This document shows positions 22,101 through 33,150 of a stretch of DNA of 64,000 nt, piece by piece. Origin of the DNA: Humulus lupulus. Its lineage: Eukaryota; Streptophyta; Magnoliopsida; Rosales; Cannabaceae. Positions within the stretch are counted from its first letter, which is position 1. Each line of letters begins with the position of its first letter. Both the position numbers and the translations under genes were made by a program. The notes below the pieces were generated by a model, which saw only the letters and a list, made by a program, of their open reading frames with translations, was not told where the DNA came from and did no database searches. Location of the stretch: contig NC_084795.1 of the NCBI RefSeq assembly GCF_963169125.1, forward strand, positions 142,761,766 through 142,825,765, read 5' to 3'.

Positions 22101-25100
22101 CCAGATTGGAGACCCACGACGGATAAAACGCCACCCTGATAAACCCGTTCTCCTTAAGTCTTTCGACTTCTTCTTTCAAGGCCCTTGATCTTTCTTTATC
22201 GAGCAGCCTTCTCTTTTGTTGCACGGGTGGAAAGGTTTTATCTATGTTTAGGACATGGCTGATTACTACAGGATCTATCCCAACCATGTCTTTGTGCGTC
22301 CAGGCGAAAACCTCCTGGTTCTTTTGCAAGAATTCCACCAGTGCTTGCTTTATAGTAGGCTCTAAGTTCTTCCCAACCTTTACGACTCTGGTTGGGTCTA
22401 TTTTGTCGAGTTGGACCTCCTCCAGGTCCTCGACGGGTCCAACATTTTCTTCAAAATCCCCAAAGCGAGGATCCAAATCTCCATCCTCGCTTTGGGCAAC
22501 ACCCTATTTGGTAACTTCATCACCGGATTGGGCTCGCGTGTCTATTGCCATCTGCAATCGATCTGGGGTAGTGCTCCTTGATGTCCCACTTTTTGCCTTT
22601 GTGATCGAGGCATTGTAGCACTCCCTGGCTTCCCTTTGGTTTCCTAAGACGCGTCCTACCCCCGCGTCCGTCGGGAATTTCATGGCTAGGTGCCACATAG
22701 AGATGACAGCCCGTAGATCAACCAGGATGGGCCTTCCAATAACGGCGTTGTATGCCGAAGGACAATCGACCACTACAAAAGTGGTGAGTAATGTCCTTGT
22801 TGCGGGCGCTGTACCCGTCGTTACTGGAAGCTTGATCATTCCGGGAGGGGCGAGTCCTTCTCCAGAGAAGCCGTATATGGTTTGATTGCAGGGCTCCAAG
22901 TCTTTTACGGACAACTTCATGCGTTCCAATGTTGACTTATACAGGATGTTCACTGAACTTCCTGTATCGACTAGTATTCTTTTTACCATCATATTGGCCA
23001 TCTGGACGTCCACGACCAGCGGATCGGAATGTGGGAACCGGACGTGTTGGGAATCGCCATCAGAGAAGGTTATCTCACCCTTCTCTGAGCGAGCCTTTTT
23101 CTGTGCACGGCCCTCCACAGTCATCATCTCGATGTCCTGGTCGTGACGTAGAGTTCGAGCGTATCGTTCTCTGGCCTTTCCGCTATTTCTCGCGAGGTGC
23201 GGGCCTCCACAGATGGTTAAGAGTGTTCCGGCCACGGGGGCAGGCTGTAATGGGGGCGAGCGTTGGCGTGTAGACGCCTGCTCGTTGCCACCTGGAGCTT
23301 CTCGTTGGGAAGTTCCTGAGGCCCGTACGTATCTTCTCAAGTGTCCTTGTCTAATAAGGAACTCGATTTCGTCTTTTAACTGGTTGCATTCGTTAGTGTC
23401 ATGTCCGTAGTCGTTATGGTAACGACAGAACTTGGTGGTGTCTCTTTTCGAAATGTCTTTTTGAATGGGTCCCGGTTTCTTGTAAGGCACACTAGAGCTT
23501 GTGGCCTAATAAACCTCTCCCCGAGACTCGATGAGGGCAGTGTAGTTAGTGAACCCAGGTTCATAACGATTACCCTTGGCTCGTTTGTTGTCGGAGGTGG
23601 AAGGCTCGTTATACGGCCGTTTCCCACCATTTTTGCCATTACTGTTGCCGTTTCCATGGCCTTTGTCGTTGCCATTAGGTTTGGAACCATTGGCGGCTTT
23701 GGCAGGTTCGGCGGCCTTCTTACCCTTGTTCGAGGGTTTTCCATCGTCAGCAATGGCTTCCTCGAGCTTGATGTATCGATCAACTCAGTCCAGGAACTCC
23801 TGGGTTGTTTTAACTCCTTCCTTTCGGAGACTCTTCCAGAGGGGAGAGCAACGCTTTACCCCTGCGGTAATGGCCATCATCTTGCCTTCGTTTCCTACTG
23901 TTTTTGCTCCAGCTGCCGTTCGCATAAAGCGCTGGACGTAATCCTTCACTGACTCTCCATCCTGCTGGCGAATCTCGACCAGCTGGTTTGCTTCGGTTGG
24001 GTGCACACGACCCGCATAGAACTGTCCGTAGAACTCCCTTACGAACATTTCCCAAGAAACTATGCTTGCAGGGGAGAACTTAAAGAACCACTCCTGCGCT
24101 GCTTCAGAAAGTGTTGCAGGGAAGATCCTGCACCGAGCGTCTTCGGACACTTTCTGAATGTCCATCTGAATCTCAAATTTATTCACATGCGAGACTGGGT
24201 CCCCATATCCATCAAAGTTCGGGAGCGTAAGCATTTTGAACTTGCTGGGAGTTTCGGCGTTAGCTATCCTCTAGACGAAAGGAGTACCTTTCCTCCTGTC
24301 GTGGTCGATGTAAGAAGTCCTTCCTCCGACCAGCTGCTGCACAGCCTGATTGAGTGCGTCTATCTGGGCTTGCACTGCGGCAGGAATTGCGGTGGCCTCT
24401 GTGGCTGGGGGGATGTTCTCGCCGTGCCTTTCGCGACAATCGTTGAGTACATCTCTCAGGTCCTCTTCTCTTCTTCGCTGCTCGCTACCTCCGAGCCGGT
24501 TGAAGACATTATTTTGTCTGGGCTGCCCCCCAGCATCTTGTCTATTTGGCTGGTCACCTTGAGGTACTTGGCTCCTGCCTTTACCTCTTTCTCCATTCCT
24601 CCCACCAGCATTTCTCTTGCCTGAGTCGGCCTCATTGTACCCGTGGCCATCTCTGAACCTTGACTGGCTGTGGTGAGACTGATTGTTCCCTCTATTCCCG
24701 TCTCTGGCACTACGCTGGTCGCGGTGTCCCCGTGCATCGTCATGCCGTGGGGGTCCACGGACCGCAGAGCCTAGCTCCGAGTCCCTCCTGTTACCAGGAG
24801 GGTAGTGACCTCTGTTCGCTTGGTTTGGCCCATCATTCTCATGGCGCCTAGTACTACGAGGCTGACGCTCGGCCCTATTCTGCCTTTGCTGCGGGGGATT
24901 ACCCCGAGCAGCTTGGGATGGTGGATTTGCCTCAGGGTCCAACGGGACATCGTCATGGGGCGTCTGAGGCTGCTCGGGCCTTTGCGGACTTGAAGGCTGA
25001 ATTGGTGGGCTAGGATTGGGACCCTTCTGGGGTGGACCATTCGCGGGTTGGTCAGGCTGCGAGGCAGGTGCGGCCTGATTTCTAGCCAACAGCAGAGCTG

Positions 25101-25416
25101 CTTCGAGGGCGGCCATGGCTTCGGTCTGGCGGCGATCCACCTCCGCCTGTCTCTCACCCAATTCCACACGCTGTCGATCAATCTTCTGCTGTTGCGGCTC
25201 CATAACTTCTGCGGCAGTCTCTTGATTGGCCCTCAGACTAGCCAATTCTTCCTGCAACGCGCCCAGGGTGCTCTTCAGTGTCGCATCGTCCATTTCCTCC
25301 TCTTCAAAATCTAGTTGCGGCTCATCTTCCGCTATGCTTGCGGGGGGAGGAGGAGGTGGTGGATTCGACGGTGCAGCGACGGTTGCCGGCCCAGTTTTCC
25401 TTCCTGCTTTCGCCAT
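19195..25416 (-). pseudogene. gag-pol: gag-pol polyprotein of element D, one frame with five stops
   Basis: A single 2074-codon frame from ATG at 25416 (25-48 bases after the post-LTR motif; G has the same MAK start) to the stop at 19195. Order: Pro/Gln/Arg-rich gag N-terminus, gag domain (FDGYGDPVSHV, 24190-24220), CCHC-like FCRYHNDYGHDTNEC (23390-23430), protease LVDTGSSVNIL (about 22975) with intact DTG, RT with YVDD (about 21760), RNase H, then a second Tat-type RNase H (FTDGSSN, EAEYEAL, YSDSQLV, NADALA, 20900-20540), integrase zinc finger (H, H, CDKC) and D-D-E (WGIDLIG, VSDNGTQF, NGQVEAVNK), and a C-terminus ending HLRKYYQ. There are no frameshifts. Stops are TAG at 24271, 23506, 22504 and 21265, and TGA at 23785. 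Element G has glutamine codons at the positions of 24271, 23506 and 21265, so these arose by C-to-T change. The stop at 22504 is shared with G. Confidence 0.92.
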
Positions 25417-25444
25417 TGGTTTTCTTAACAGCAACAAATCAATC

Positions 25445-25464
25445 TCTCAATGAAAGCACCATAA
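25445..25464 (-). promoter_or_regulatory. Post-LTR motif of element D (priming-site position)
   Basis: On the minus strand, the LTR end GGGTCAACA is followed by TTA and TGGTGCTTTCATTGAGAG. The motif is identical to that after the 5' LTR of A and one base different in G. Position and a leading TGG argue for the primer-binding site; the tRNA is not recognised. Confidence 0.5.
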
Positions 25465-26059
25465 TGTTGACCCAAGATTTGGCCAACTGACACGGAGTCA
25501 AAACGTGATTGATATGGACGAATGTATAGAGAAGAACGCAATGACAAAAGTAAAGAAAACACAATAATTTATAGTGGTTCGGCCCCAGGATCTGGTAATG
25601 ACCTACGTCCACTTAGAATAATATTGATATAAAATCAGAAGGGTGATCAAAGAACCAGGGTTCAATGAGTTTCACACTCTTCTCAAGAACAATACAGATT
25701 TACTTGGAGAATTACTATTGCTTCCTATGATTCCAAAGTCCAAGGAAAAAGCCCCCTTCCCTTGAGCTATCTCTTCTTATTTATAGGCTCAAGGAGGGTT
25801 ACAAGAGATTGTTACAGATATTCTTCCCTGAATAATCGGGTATCTAGAAGATTGTATGAGATAATTTCGGGATTCATAAAGATCTTCCCATAAACGTTGC
25901 CTTGTATGCGGAACTATCGACCAGACTGGTCGCGGGTAAGACAGGCTTGCCCTGCTTCTACTGTGTCTCCTGGTCGATACTCTAGCAGACGCTTCCAGGT
26001 ATCAGCCACGTGTCAAGAGATTATTTGCCACGTCACCAATGCTAATTTATTGGATAACA
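25465..26059 (-). repeat. 5' LTR of element D
   Basis: On the plus strand it reads TGTTGACCC to GGATAACA, 595 bp, the better preserved of the two copies with intact TG/CA ends. The sense (minus) strand has a TATA box (CTATAAATAAG) at about 25777-25787. The palindrome CGACCAGACTGGTCG is at 25918-25932 and the box CTGACACGGAGTCAAA at 25487-25502, close to the 3' end of U5. Confidence 0.93.
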
Positions 26060-26064
26060 GGAAC

Positions 26065-27560
26065 ATACTAGCTTCATGACCCCAAATAACGTATATTGTT
26101 ATAAAGTTATGCCCTTCAGGTTGAAGAATGTTGGAGCAACATATCAGCGCTTGGTCAACAAGATGTTCGCTAATCAAATCGGGAGAAGTATGGAAGTGTA
26201 TGTCGATGACATGCTTGTCAAATCAAAGACTACCGATAACCATGTATCCGATCTAAAAGAATGTTTTGGAATATTAAGGAGGTATGACATGAAGTTGAAT
26301 CCTCAGAAGTGCTCTTTCGTAGTGGCATCTTGAAAATTTCTAGGGTTCATAGTCAACACGAGGGGGATAGAGGCGAATCTTGAGAAAGTCAGATCATTGT
26401 TAGAAATGTCATCGCCTAGGTCGTGTAAAGAAGTTCAAAGCCTGACTGGAAGGGTAGCAGCTTTGAATCGTTTCATTTCGAAATCTACTAACAAGTGCCT
26501 GCCATTTTATAACTTTCTCAGAGGAAACAAAAAATTTGAGTGGACTGAGGAGTGCGAACAGGCATTCCTCGACCTAAAAACGCACCTGGCTGAGCCTGTA
26601 GTGTTATCTAAGCTTATATCTGGAGAACCTCTATTCCTTTATCTGGCCGTGGCAGAAAATGTAGTCAGTGTCGTGTTAGTTCGAGAAGATGACTGTGCTA
26701 AAAAACTAGTATATTATATAAGCAAGAGACTTATCGGAGCTGATTCACGATACCCACTAATAGAGAAACCGACATTCTATCTAATATTGGCTTCAAGGAA
26801 GCTTCGGCCATATTTCCAGTCCCATTCAATCAACGTCATGACCGACCAACCTTTATGGCATGTTTTGCAAAAACCGAAAACGTCGAGGCGTCGTTTAAAA
26901 TGGACTATCGAGCTTAGCCAGTTTGAGATATTGTACGTGCCACGGACCTCAATCAAAAGTCAGGCCCTTGCTCATTTTATGGCTGAATGCACCGGATTTC
27001 AAGAGCTCTTGAAGGAGCCGGTGCATGAGTTATGGAAAATCTTCATGGATGGATCATCAAATGAGAACGAATCGGGAGCTGGGATCATCTTAATCTCACT
27101 AGAAGGGCATCGATTTCAAACAGATCTAAGATTCAGATTCGAAGCATCCACCATTGAAGCCGAATATGAGGCCTTACTAGCTAGGCTGAGATTGGCAAGG
27201 GAGCTCAAGGCAAAAGTCATCCAATGCTATAGTGATTCTCAGCTCGTGGTCAATCAGGTATTGGGAGAATATCAAGCTCGAGGTACCAAGATGACGAACT
27301 ACCTAGCTAAGGTGAAGGAAGAACTATCAAAATTTGAGTACATTTCTGTTAAACAGATACCCCGCTAGTAGAATTCTAATGTTGACGCTTTGGCACGGCT
27401 TGCCACCACAAAAGAAGCTGAGACATTGAATGTAGTGCCAGTGGAGTTCTTGGATAGCTCGAGTGTAACAGAAGAAATGATAGAGGTCGAAATGATCGAC
27501 ACAAGACCGATCAAGATGACTCCCATAATGGAATACCTCAAAACAGAAGAAATGATCGAG
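26065..27560 (+). pseudogene. pol: RT and RNase H of element A, continuation (broken)
   Basis: Picks up the reverse transcriptase of A after element D in the same phase. YVDD (VYVDDMLVKSK) is at about 26195-26225 and intact. A TGA at 26331 interrupts, then an open frame 26397-27368 carries the RT thumb, RNase H (ILASRKLRPYFQ) and the second Tat-type RNase H (FMDGSSNENESGAGI, EAEYEALLARL, YSDSQLVVNQVL). A TAG at 27366 follows (IPR then stop). The remainder to about 27560 (DALARLATTKEAETLNVV, MEYLKTEE) aligns with the RNase H-integrase linker of D. The integrase is absent. The frame ends at the junction with copia element E. Confidence 0.87.
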
Positions 27561-27566
27561 GCCAAA

Positions 27567-27840
27567 ATCCGGAATAAAAAATACATCATTTAAAATTAAA
27601 AATTTATTTCTGAACTTCAGAAGAACTCTTCCTCTAGCTTGGACCGCAACGAACGTTCCGTTCCCAACTCTAAGCTTTAAGCCGTCTTCATCCACTTCCT
27701 CCCACGATTCAAGAAGCTGTAAAGAATTATAAACATGGTTAGTAGATCCAGAATTAATAATCCAAACAGATTTATCATTCTCTAAAACACATGTTTCCAA
27801 GATAAATGAACTATAGTCATTACCTTTGTTTTTCGCTGCT
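27567..27840 (-). pseudogene. pol: Start of copia protease (catalytic Asp changed)
   Basis: Follows the zinc knuckle in the same frame. The motif WIINSGSTNHV is the copia protease active-site block, normally W-I-I-D-S-G; here the catalytic aspartate is asparagine (about 27752). The domain continues (LRVGNGTFVAVQARGRV, then ILNDVFFIPDF) and stops at the junction with A. The protease would release copia gag and pol products; it is inactive here. Confidence 0.82.
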
Positions 27841-28365
27841 AGAAACTTAGGGCAATCTCGTTTCTAATGCCCCTTCTCTTTGCAGTGAAAGCACTTATCT
27901 TTACCTTTCTTATTTTTCTTGTTCTTCCCCTTAGGTGTCTGTGCACTTGGTTGTGCACTCGTCTTTGCAGCCTTTGCAGGCTTGGGGTTGTTGTTTTGTC
28001 CATTCTTCCTCTTGTTTCCAGCTTTCAAAGACGAAGCTTGGTTAGCTTCAGCCTTAGCTGGATCAGTAGAAACAATAGTAGTCTTATTTTCTTCTCCTTT
28101 ACTAGGTCCACCTATGATAGGCTCAAAAATCTTAAGCTCATTTATGATCTGCGTCAGATCATAGTTAGGTTGATCACGAACGTGATGACACGGTGCCATC
28201 CAAGCATTTACGGTTCCATCATGAACATTGATGGTGCCATCACTAACGTGCGGACACAATGCTCGTTCTGGGGATTCCTCAATCATGACGAACTCGGAGT
28301 TGTCACCAATCAACTTTATGTTGATATTCTGCTTCCAATTAAGGAAGTTTTCTCCAGTAAGTTTC
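27841..28365 (-). pseudogene. gag: Copia gag, C-terminal two-thirds with CCHC knuckle (broken)
   Basis: Reads from NFLNWKQNINIKLIGDN through a linker (AWMAPCHHVRDQ) to a Lys/Asn-rich nucleic-acid-binding tail with the knuckle CFHCKEKGH (about 27870-27890). A TAG stop directly follows the His, before KRDCPKFLAAKNKG, most likely from a Trp codon. This is the gag of the copia capsid. It is separated from its N-terminus by solo LTR F at 28366 and is non-functional. Confidence 0.8.
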
Positions 28366-30731
28366 TGTAACGCTCTGGATAGCCAAGATCGTTACACTGT
28401 GTGTTTACAAATGTGCGAGACTTGCTAATCAAGCCTTTTAGTTGGAAACATGTTACAGTAACTAAAGTAGAACTAGGGTTAAAAGATTTCGGTCTCAAAA
28501 GTTTCGTTTCTTATAATCAAACCTTTTTACATGGGATCCCAAAAGTAGAAGCGTTAAAAGACACTTTACAAAATTTCTAGATAAAAGTACAGCTACTAGC
28601 CACTTTGAGGACAAAACAGACAATTAGGCTTTTCTCGTCCTGTACCACTCCTCGGTCGTGGCAGCCGATCGGCTGACTATGTACATTCAGCCCCAAAGCT
28701 CTCCATCTCAGGACTGATCTATTTTGTCTTTGCCTTTACCTACACCACGTAGCACCCGTGAGCCAAGGCCCAGCAAGAAAACACAATAGAAGAGCATATT
28801 TATCTAACAAAACAACCAGATAACTCATACAGTATATTCATATACTCAACGATCCAAGTATTCACAATAATCAAGTATTCAGCATACCATTTCACACTAA
28901 TAACCAATTCACATATGATAACCAGGGTTAACGCCCTTAGGCCACACCCTCTATTTATCCCACAGACTCCGACCCGCTTAAACCGAGCTTAGTGAATATT
29001 AAGCTGTCTTCAGCTGGCCGAGTCGCGCCTTGTGTGCAAATATTGATTCCGGCACTCTCAGGCCGATCATCACATATCCCATGGCATAATACCATCTATG
29101 ACACAATTCATGTATAGGGAGCTCTTAGTCCCATCATTAACACATAACCGGGTGCAGTTTCTTACCTTTAGATTCTAATAGCTTTGTTCAATTCAAACCT
29201 CAAGCACAATCCCATCTGAGCCCCATCATACACCTAGTCACAGTCACAAGTTAGAACCACACCAAACTTCAAATCCAAAACCTAGCCTTGGGACCAATCC
29301 TGAGCCCTCGGGAAGCCCTAATTCCACCAAACGGGGTGGTGGAGTCAAACCCCAAGCCCCCGGGCAAAAATCCTAAGAAATAACCCAAAAACCCCCTTCT
29401 GGGAACAGGGTAGCACTACAACACCCTAAGTAGAGCGCTATAGCGCTACAAGCAGAGCCAAAAAGCTCTGAAACTTCAGGGTGTAGCGCTACAGCACTAG
29501 TCACAGCACAACCCAACACAGATTTTCTTCCCTCGAAATTCCCTGAGCCAAACCTTTCCAAAACTCAACCAAACCTCAAAACAAACCTCCCAACATCTCC
29601 AACTCACCCCAAAGGACCTAACCATATAAAATTCACTCACATGCACCCCAAAATACAAAAATCACCATGGCTGAGCTTAGAGCTCAAAAACTCAATCAGA
29701 ACAATAGAAGTCACAGAACTTTTAAGCTAGAATTTCTTACCTCTGATGGATGAATTCAGCCTAGGTTATCCTCCACACTTCCTTAGCCTTCATCTCCTCA
29801 AACTCTTAGGCTTAATTCCCTAGAATTCCCACAGAAACTCAGTTTAGAAACCATCTCAGCCAAAACCAAGAACACAAGAGAGGAACCTAGAAACTTACCT
29901 CAAATGGATGAAATACCCTTGATAACTCCTCAAGCCAAACCAAGGACCTTATCCTCAAGCTCCTGCCCAAACTATCCCTGAGTCACAACTCCAAAAGATC
30001 CCAAGGATTGAAGGAGAAATCCCAAACCGCATAAGGAAGTAATGCCCTGTTTTTTTTTTTTTTTTTTCCCTTTTCTCCTTCTTTTCTTTTCCTTTTTCTT
30101 TTCTTTTCCCTTCAGACTTCTACCACTTTCTACACATTCCACTAAGGCATAAAGCATTATAATACTTATCCCTGCTTTTAACTCAAATGACCAATTTGCC
30201 CTCCCATTTAAAACTAAGCTTTTAAACCTCCTAAGGGCATTTTAGTCATTACACCCAATTCCCTCTAATTCCTCGAATATCTCTAATATTTACCGCTTAC
30301 TTCCCGACACCTAACTAATCGCCAATTGTATTCCTCAATATCAAAAACGACTCCAATATATTTCCTAAATTCCCAAAAATACCCCCAGGCTCGCCCCGAG
30401 CAGGGTATAAATTCCCGCCGTGACTTTTTCGCTAAACCGCTCACTAGGATCTCCTCGAGTCACAAGTTACAAATATATCCATATAATAATGTGGTCTCAA
30501 CAATTTATCACAGATATATACAATTATGCCGTCAATAGGCCAAAATTACGAATATGCCCTTCTAACCTAATCAGGGCCTACATGCATACTAATACACACA
30601 GTCATGCATCACAGATATCCAAATAATCATATAACATGCTTTTAATCACTAGATCACATATAATCCAGTTATGTCCTCCCGGCACGCTAATCAAGGCCCT
30701 TAAGCCCTATTAGTAGATTTGGGTCGTTACA
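28366..30731 (-). mobile_element. Solo LTR F (TGTAAC family) inside copia gag
   Basis: Bounded by TGTAACGCTCTGG and GGGTCGTTACA, with a perfect TSD GTTTC (28361-28365 and 30732-30736), 2366 bp. It shares GTGAGCCAAGGCCCAGCAAG and AGCGCTATAGCGCTAC motifs with the solo LTRs at 2269, 43524 and 45880. A 19-base T-run followed by a CT-rich tract lies at 30050-30115. Removing it and one TSD copy joins the two parts of copia gag in phase. It is the deepest insertion in this nest: solo LTR in copia in gypsy. Confidence 0.9.
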
Positions 30732-30780
30732 GTTTCTCAATCGAAGGTTGAGAAATGATGGAATTAGACACAAACACTAC
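30732..30780 (-). pseudogene. gag: Copia gag, N-terminal stub
   Basis: The short open stretch (VSNSIISQPSIEKL) directly upstream of solo LTR F matches the usual start of copia gag before the WK-containing block. An in-frame TAA lies at 30781-30783 and no ATG is present between, so the start codon has been lost or lies in decayed sequence. Confidence 0.6.
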
Positions 30781-30783
30781 TTA

Positions 30784-33136
30784 ACTTAAAACTACAAATT
30801 ATCAATAAATAAGAAATCAATCACATTTGCTCAATAAAACTTCTATTCACACAAATTTCAAGAAATAGCACAACATATACAAAAAAATGTAAGACATGAG
30901 AAAAAATACAAAAAACAATCATATCTCTATTTCTTTAGGTTTTTAACTAATCTATGATATCCTTGTCCCGGTTGGCGAGAGTCAAAAAACTACCACTAGT
31001 TAAATAGAGTTGTAAACTCATTTAATAATGGACACTACTATTAACAACCTACTATTCGATCAAAATAAGAAAAGAAATCTCTTATTTTATGAGCTAGACC
31101 CATGGTTTCGATAATCATAGATTTAGTCCTAGTAGTCACCGTAGGGGTGAGTCTAGTAGAATTTGACCTATAATTATCTATCTTTCGAGATCTAACCTTG
31201 TCAAAATAGCTAATGAACACCTTCCGTAGGGGGACGAATCAAAGCGCCTCGAGGCTCCATTAAGCTATTGACTATGTTAAACTAACGGTGAAGATCGAAT
31301 AAAAATCTTAAAATAAGCTCATTATTAAAATTAAAAAATAGTATTTTTATTAATTATTTTTAGAAAATTAATGACTATGGTTCTCCAAAAAATTGAAAAA
31401 GATTAAATTTTTAAAACCAAAGTCCTATAATTTCCTATTAATTCTAAAGTGTCACATTGAAACAAATTCAATTAATTTAGAATTAATTTGTTGCTAATCA
31501 ATATTTAGGTTTAACTAATATAATGAACCTATACAATTAATTCCAACTTAGGTAAATGTGCCTTAACAATTGGACTTGTATGGAGGAGGGCGGGGTCCAG
31601 TATGTCGTTCCCACTACAAAGGCCCCCAATCTTCCATATAAGGTCCAAAAGACTGGAGTTTAAACCTTTGTTTTATTAATTGTTATTAATTGATTAGGCT
31701 CACTATAGTCATGCAAAACAAATGGGCCTTCACAAGTGAAATCACCCACAAGAGAGGAATTTAAACTTTACATTTTCTAATGGGCCCAAATAAAACCTAT
31801 CATTTTATGAATATTTTATTTGGCAAAAACCATATATCTAAAAAATATATGGGACACTATATGCATATAAGCCCAATTGCAAAAATACCACATATAGTGC
31901 AAACAAACATGTTATAATTGGATGGGCATAATCATGTTACTATATGAGCAATTCTATGAATTTATGTAAAAATACCACAATTTATTTCATTTGTAAAAAT
32001 ACCACAATTAATTATCTACAATTTATCAAAAACTTCAAATTAATAAAAATTTTACAAAAAATAAGTCAATTTAAATGAAATTTATCAAAAATTAACAATA
32101 GTTAATTTAAATTTCATTTATCAACAATCAACTTGGTTTAGGTTAATTTGAAAAAATAATATTAATTTAATTTAAATAGGATTTATCGACAATTAACCAA
32201 TGTTAATTTAAATCACATTTATTAAAAAAATATTTTATTAATTGGCTAAAAAAATGATATTTTTCAAAATTTAACCAATTTTAAATTTTAAAATCAATAT
32301 CTAAACTGTTTTTCAAAAAAAATATCTTGTGTTGTTACAACTATTAGCTAATATTTTAACCATTTAAAAAAAATAAAATATAAATAGTTATAAAAACCGT
32401 AAAATATATTAGAATAATTAAACAAATTCAAATATCCATGAAAAAATCTAACTAACAAATTTCAAATTTCAAATAATTTAAATATTAAAAACTATAGAAT
32501 AAATAGATATTGATATTTTCAAATAAAGATTTAATAAAAATATCAAGAATTTAAAAGAAAATTTCTTAAATATCTGATATCTTAATTCTAATATTTTAAT
32601 ATATTAAAAGATTTAAAATTAAGTTGTTAGTCTATTTTTAAATTTGAATTTGAATCTTTGTAGAAAATATCTAATTATTTAAATCTCAACTAACAAAAAT
32701 ATCTTATTTAAAAAACACAATTTTAAATACAAATCTGATATTTTTGGCATTGATTATAAATAATTAATTTTCACAGTTTTTATTTTTCTTTAATTTAAAA
32801 AAAACTCGATGAACAGTACCCGGTACTGTTCATCGCGTGGGCGGCGCGCGGGTGCGCATGCGCATGGGCAGCCAGGCAAAAAAATTTCGAATAATTTTTT
32901 TGTACAATTTTTCACACCAAAACCATTTTCTAATTAATTTTTAACATGCTTTACACAAAATAAAGCATATATAAAAATTAATGGCATAGAAAACACAACA
33001 AAATAACCTAAAAGTTGTTAATAATCACATAAAGTCAATATGCTTCATAAAAACATGAAAATCCATCCAATTATTCAAACATATCAAATAATCCAATTTT
33101 AAACATGTTCATGCATGAAAATAAAGATTACCAAAT
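30784..33136 (-). other. Copia element E 5' leader (untranslated, AT-rich)
   Basis: Long non-coding leader between the LTR and gag. It includes the block CTTCCGTAGGGGGACGAATC near 31222-31241, and otherwise is about three-quarters A+T, except for an isolated GC-rich island at 32808-32875 with a perfect hairpin (separate entry). I see no gene. Confidence 0.65.
32808..32834 (-). promoter_or_regulatory. Perfect 27-bp palindrome in the copia leader
   Basis: Arms GATGAACAGTACC (32808-32820) and GGTACTGTTCATC (32822-32834) pair perfectly around a single C. A second palindrome, TGCGCATGCGCA, follows at 32853-32864. Both sit in a GC island within AT-rich sequence. In the RNA this would fold to a stable stem near the 5' LTR, where retroelement packaging or dimerisation signals usually lie. 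That role is inference. Confidence 0.6.
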
Positions 33137-33150
33137 GATCTGATGCCAGT
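33137..33150 (-). promoter_or_regulatory. Copia primer-binding site
   Basis: Directly inside the 5' LTR, after a 2-base gap, the minus strand reads TGGCATCAGATC. This closely resembles TGGTATCAGAGC, the site complementary to the 3' end of initiator methionine tRNA used by most plant copia elements. It fixes the element's orientation as minus. Confidence 0.8.

Larger units (their letters stand above)
14403..26059 (-). mobile_element. Element D: complete young Ty3/gypsy (Tat-like) retrotransposon
   Basis: The only complete element in the window, 11657 bp, with a perfect TSD GGAAC (14398-14402 and 26060-26064). Two 595-bp LTRs differ at only five positions by eye, all transitions. On the minus strand it runs: 5' LTR (25465-26059), priming-site motif, gag-pol (25416-19195), spacer, antisense gene (plus strand, 15842-18491), polypurine tract (15011-14998), 3' LTR. 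It lies inside the reverse transcriptase of A, whose frame is restored when D and one TSD copy are removed. RT, RNase H and integrase catalytic motifs are intact but five in-frame stops interrupt gag-pol, so it is probably not autonomous today. There is no chromodomain, as expected for Tat/Athila-type elements. Confidence 0.93.
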
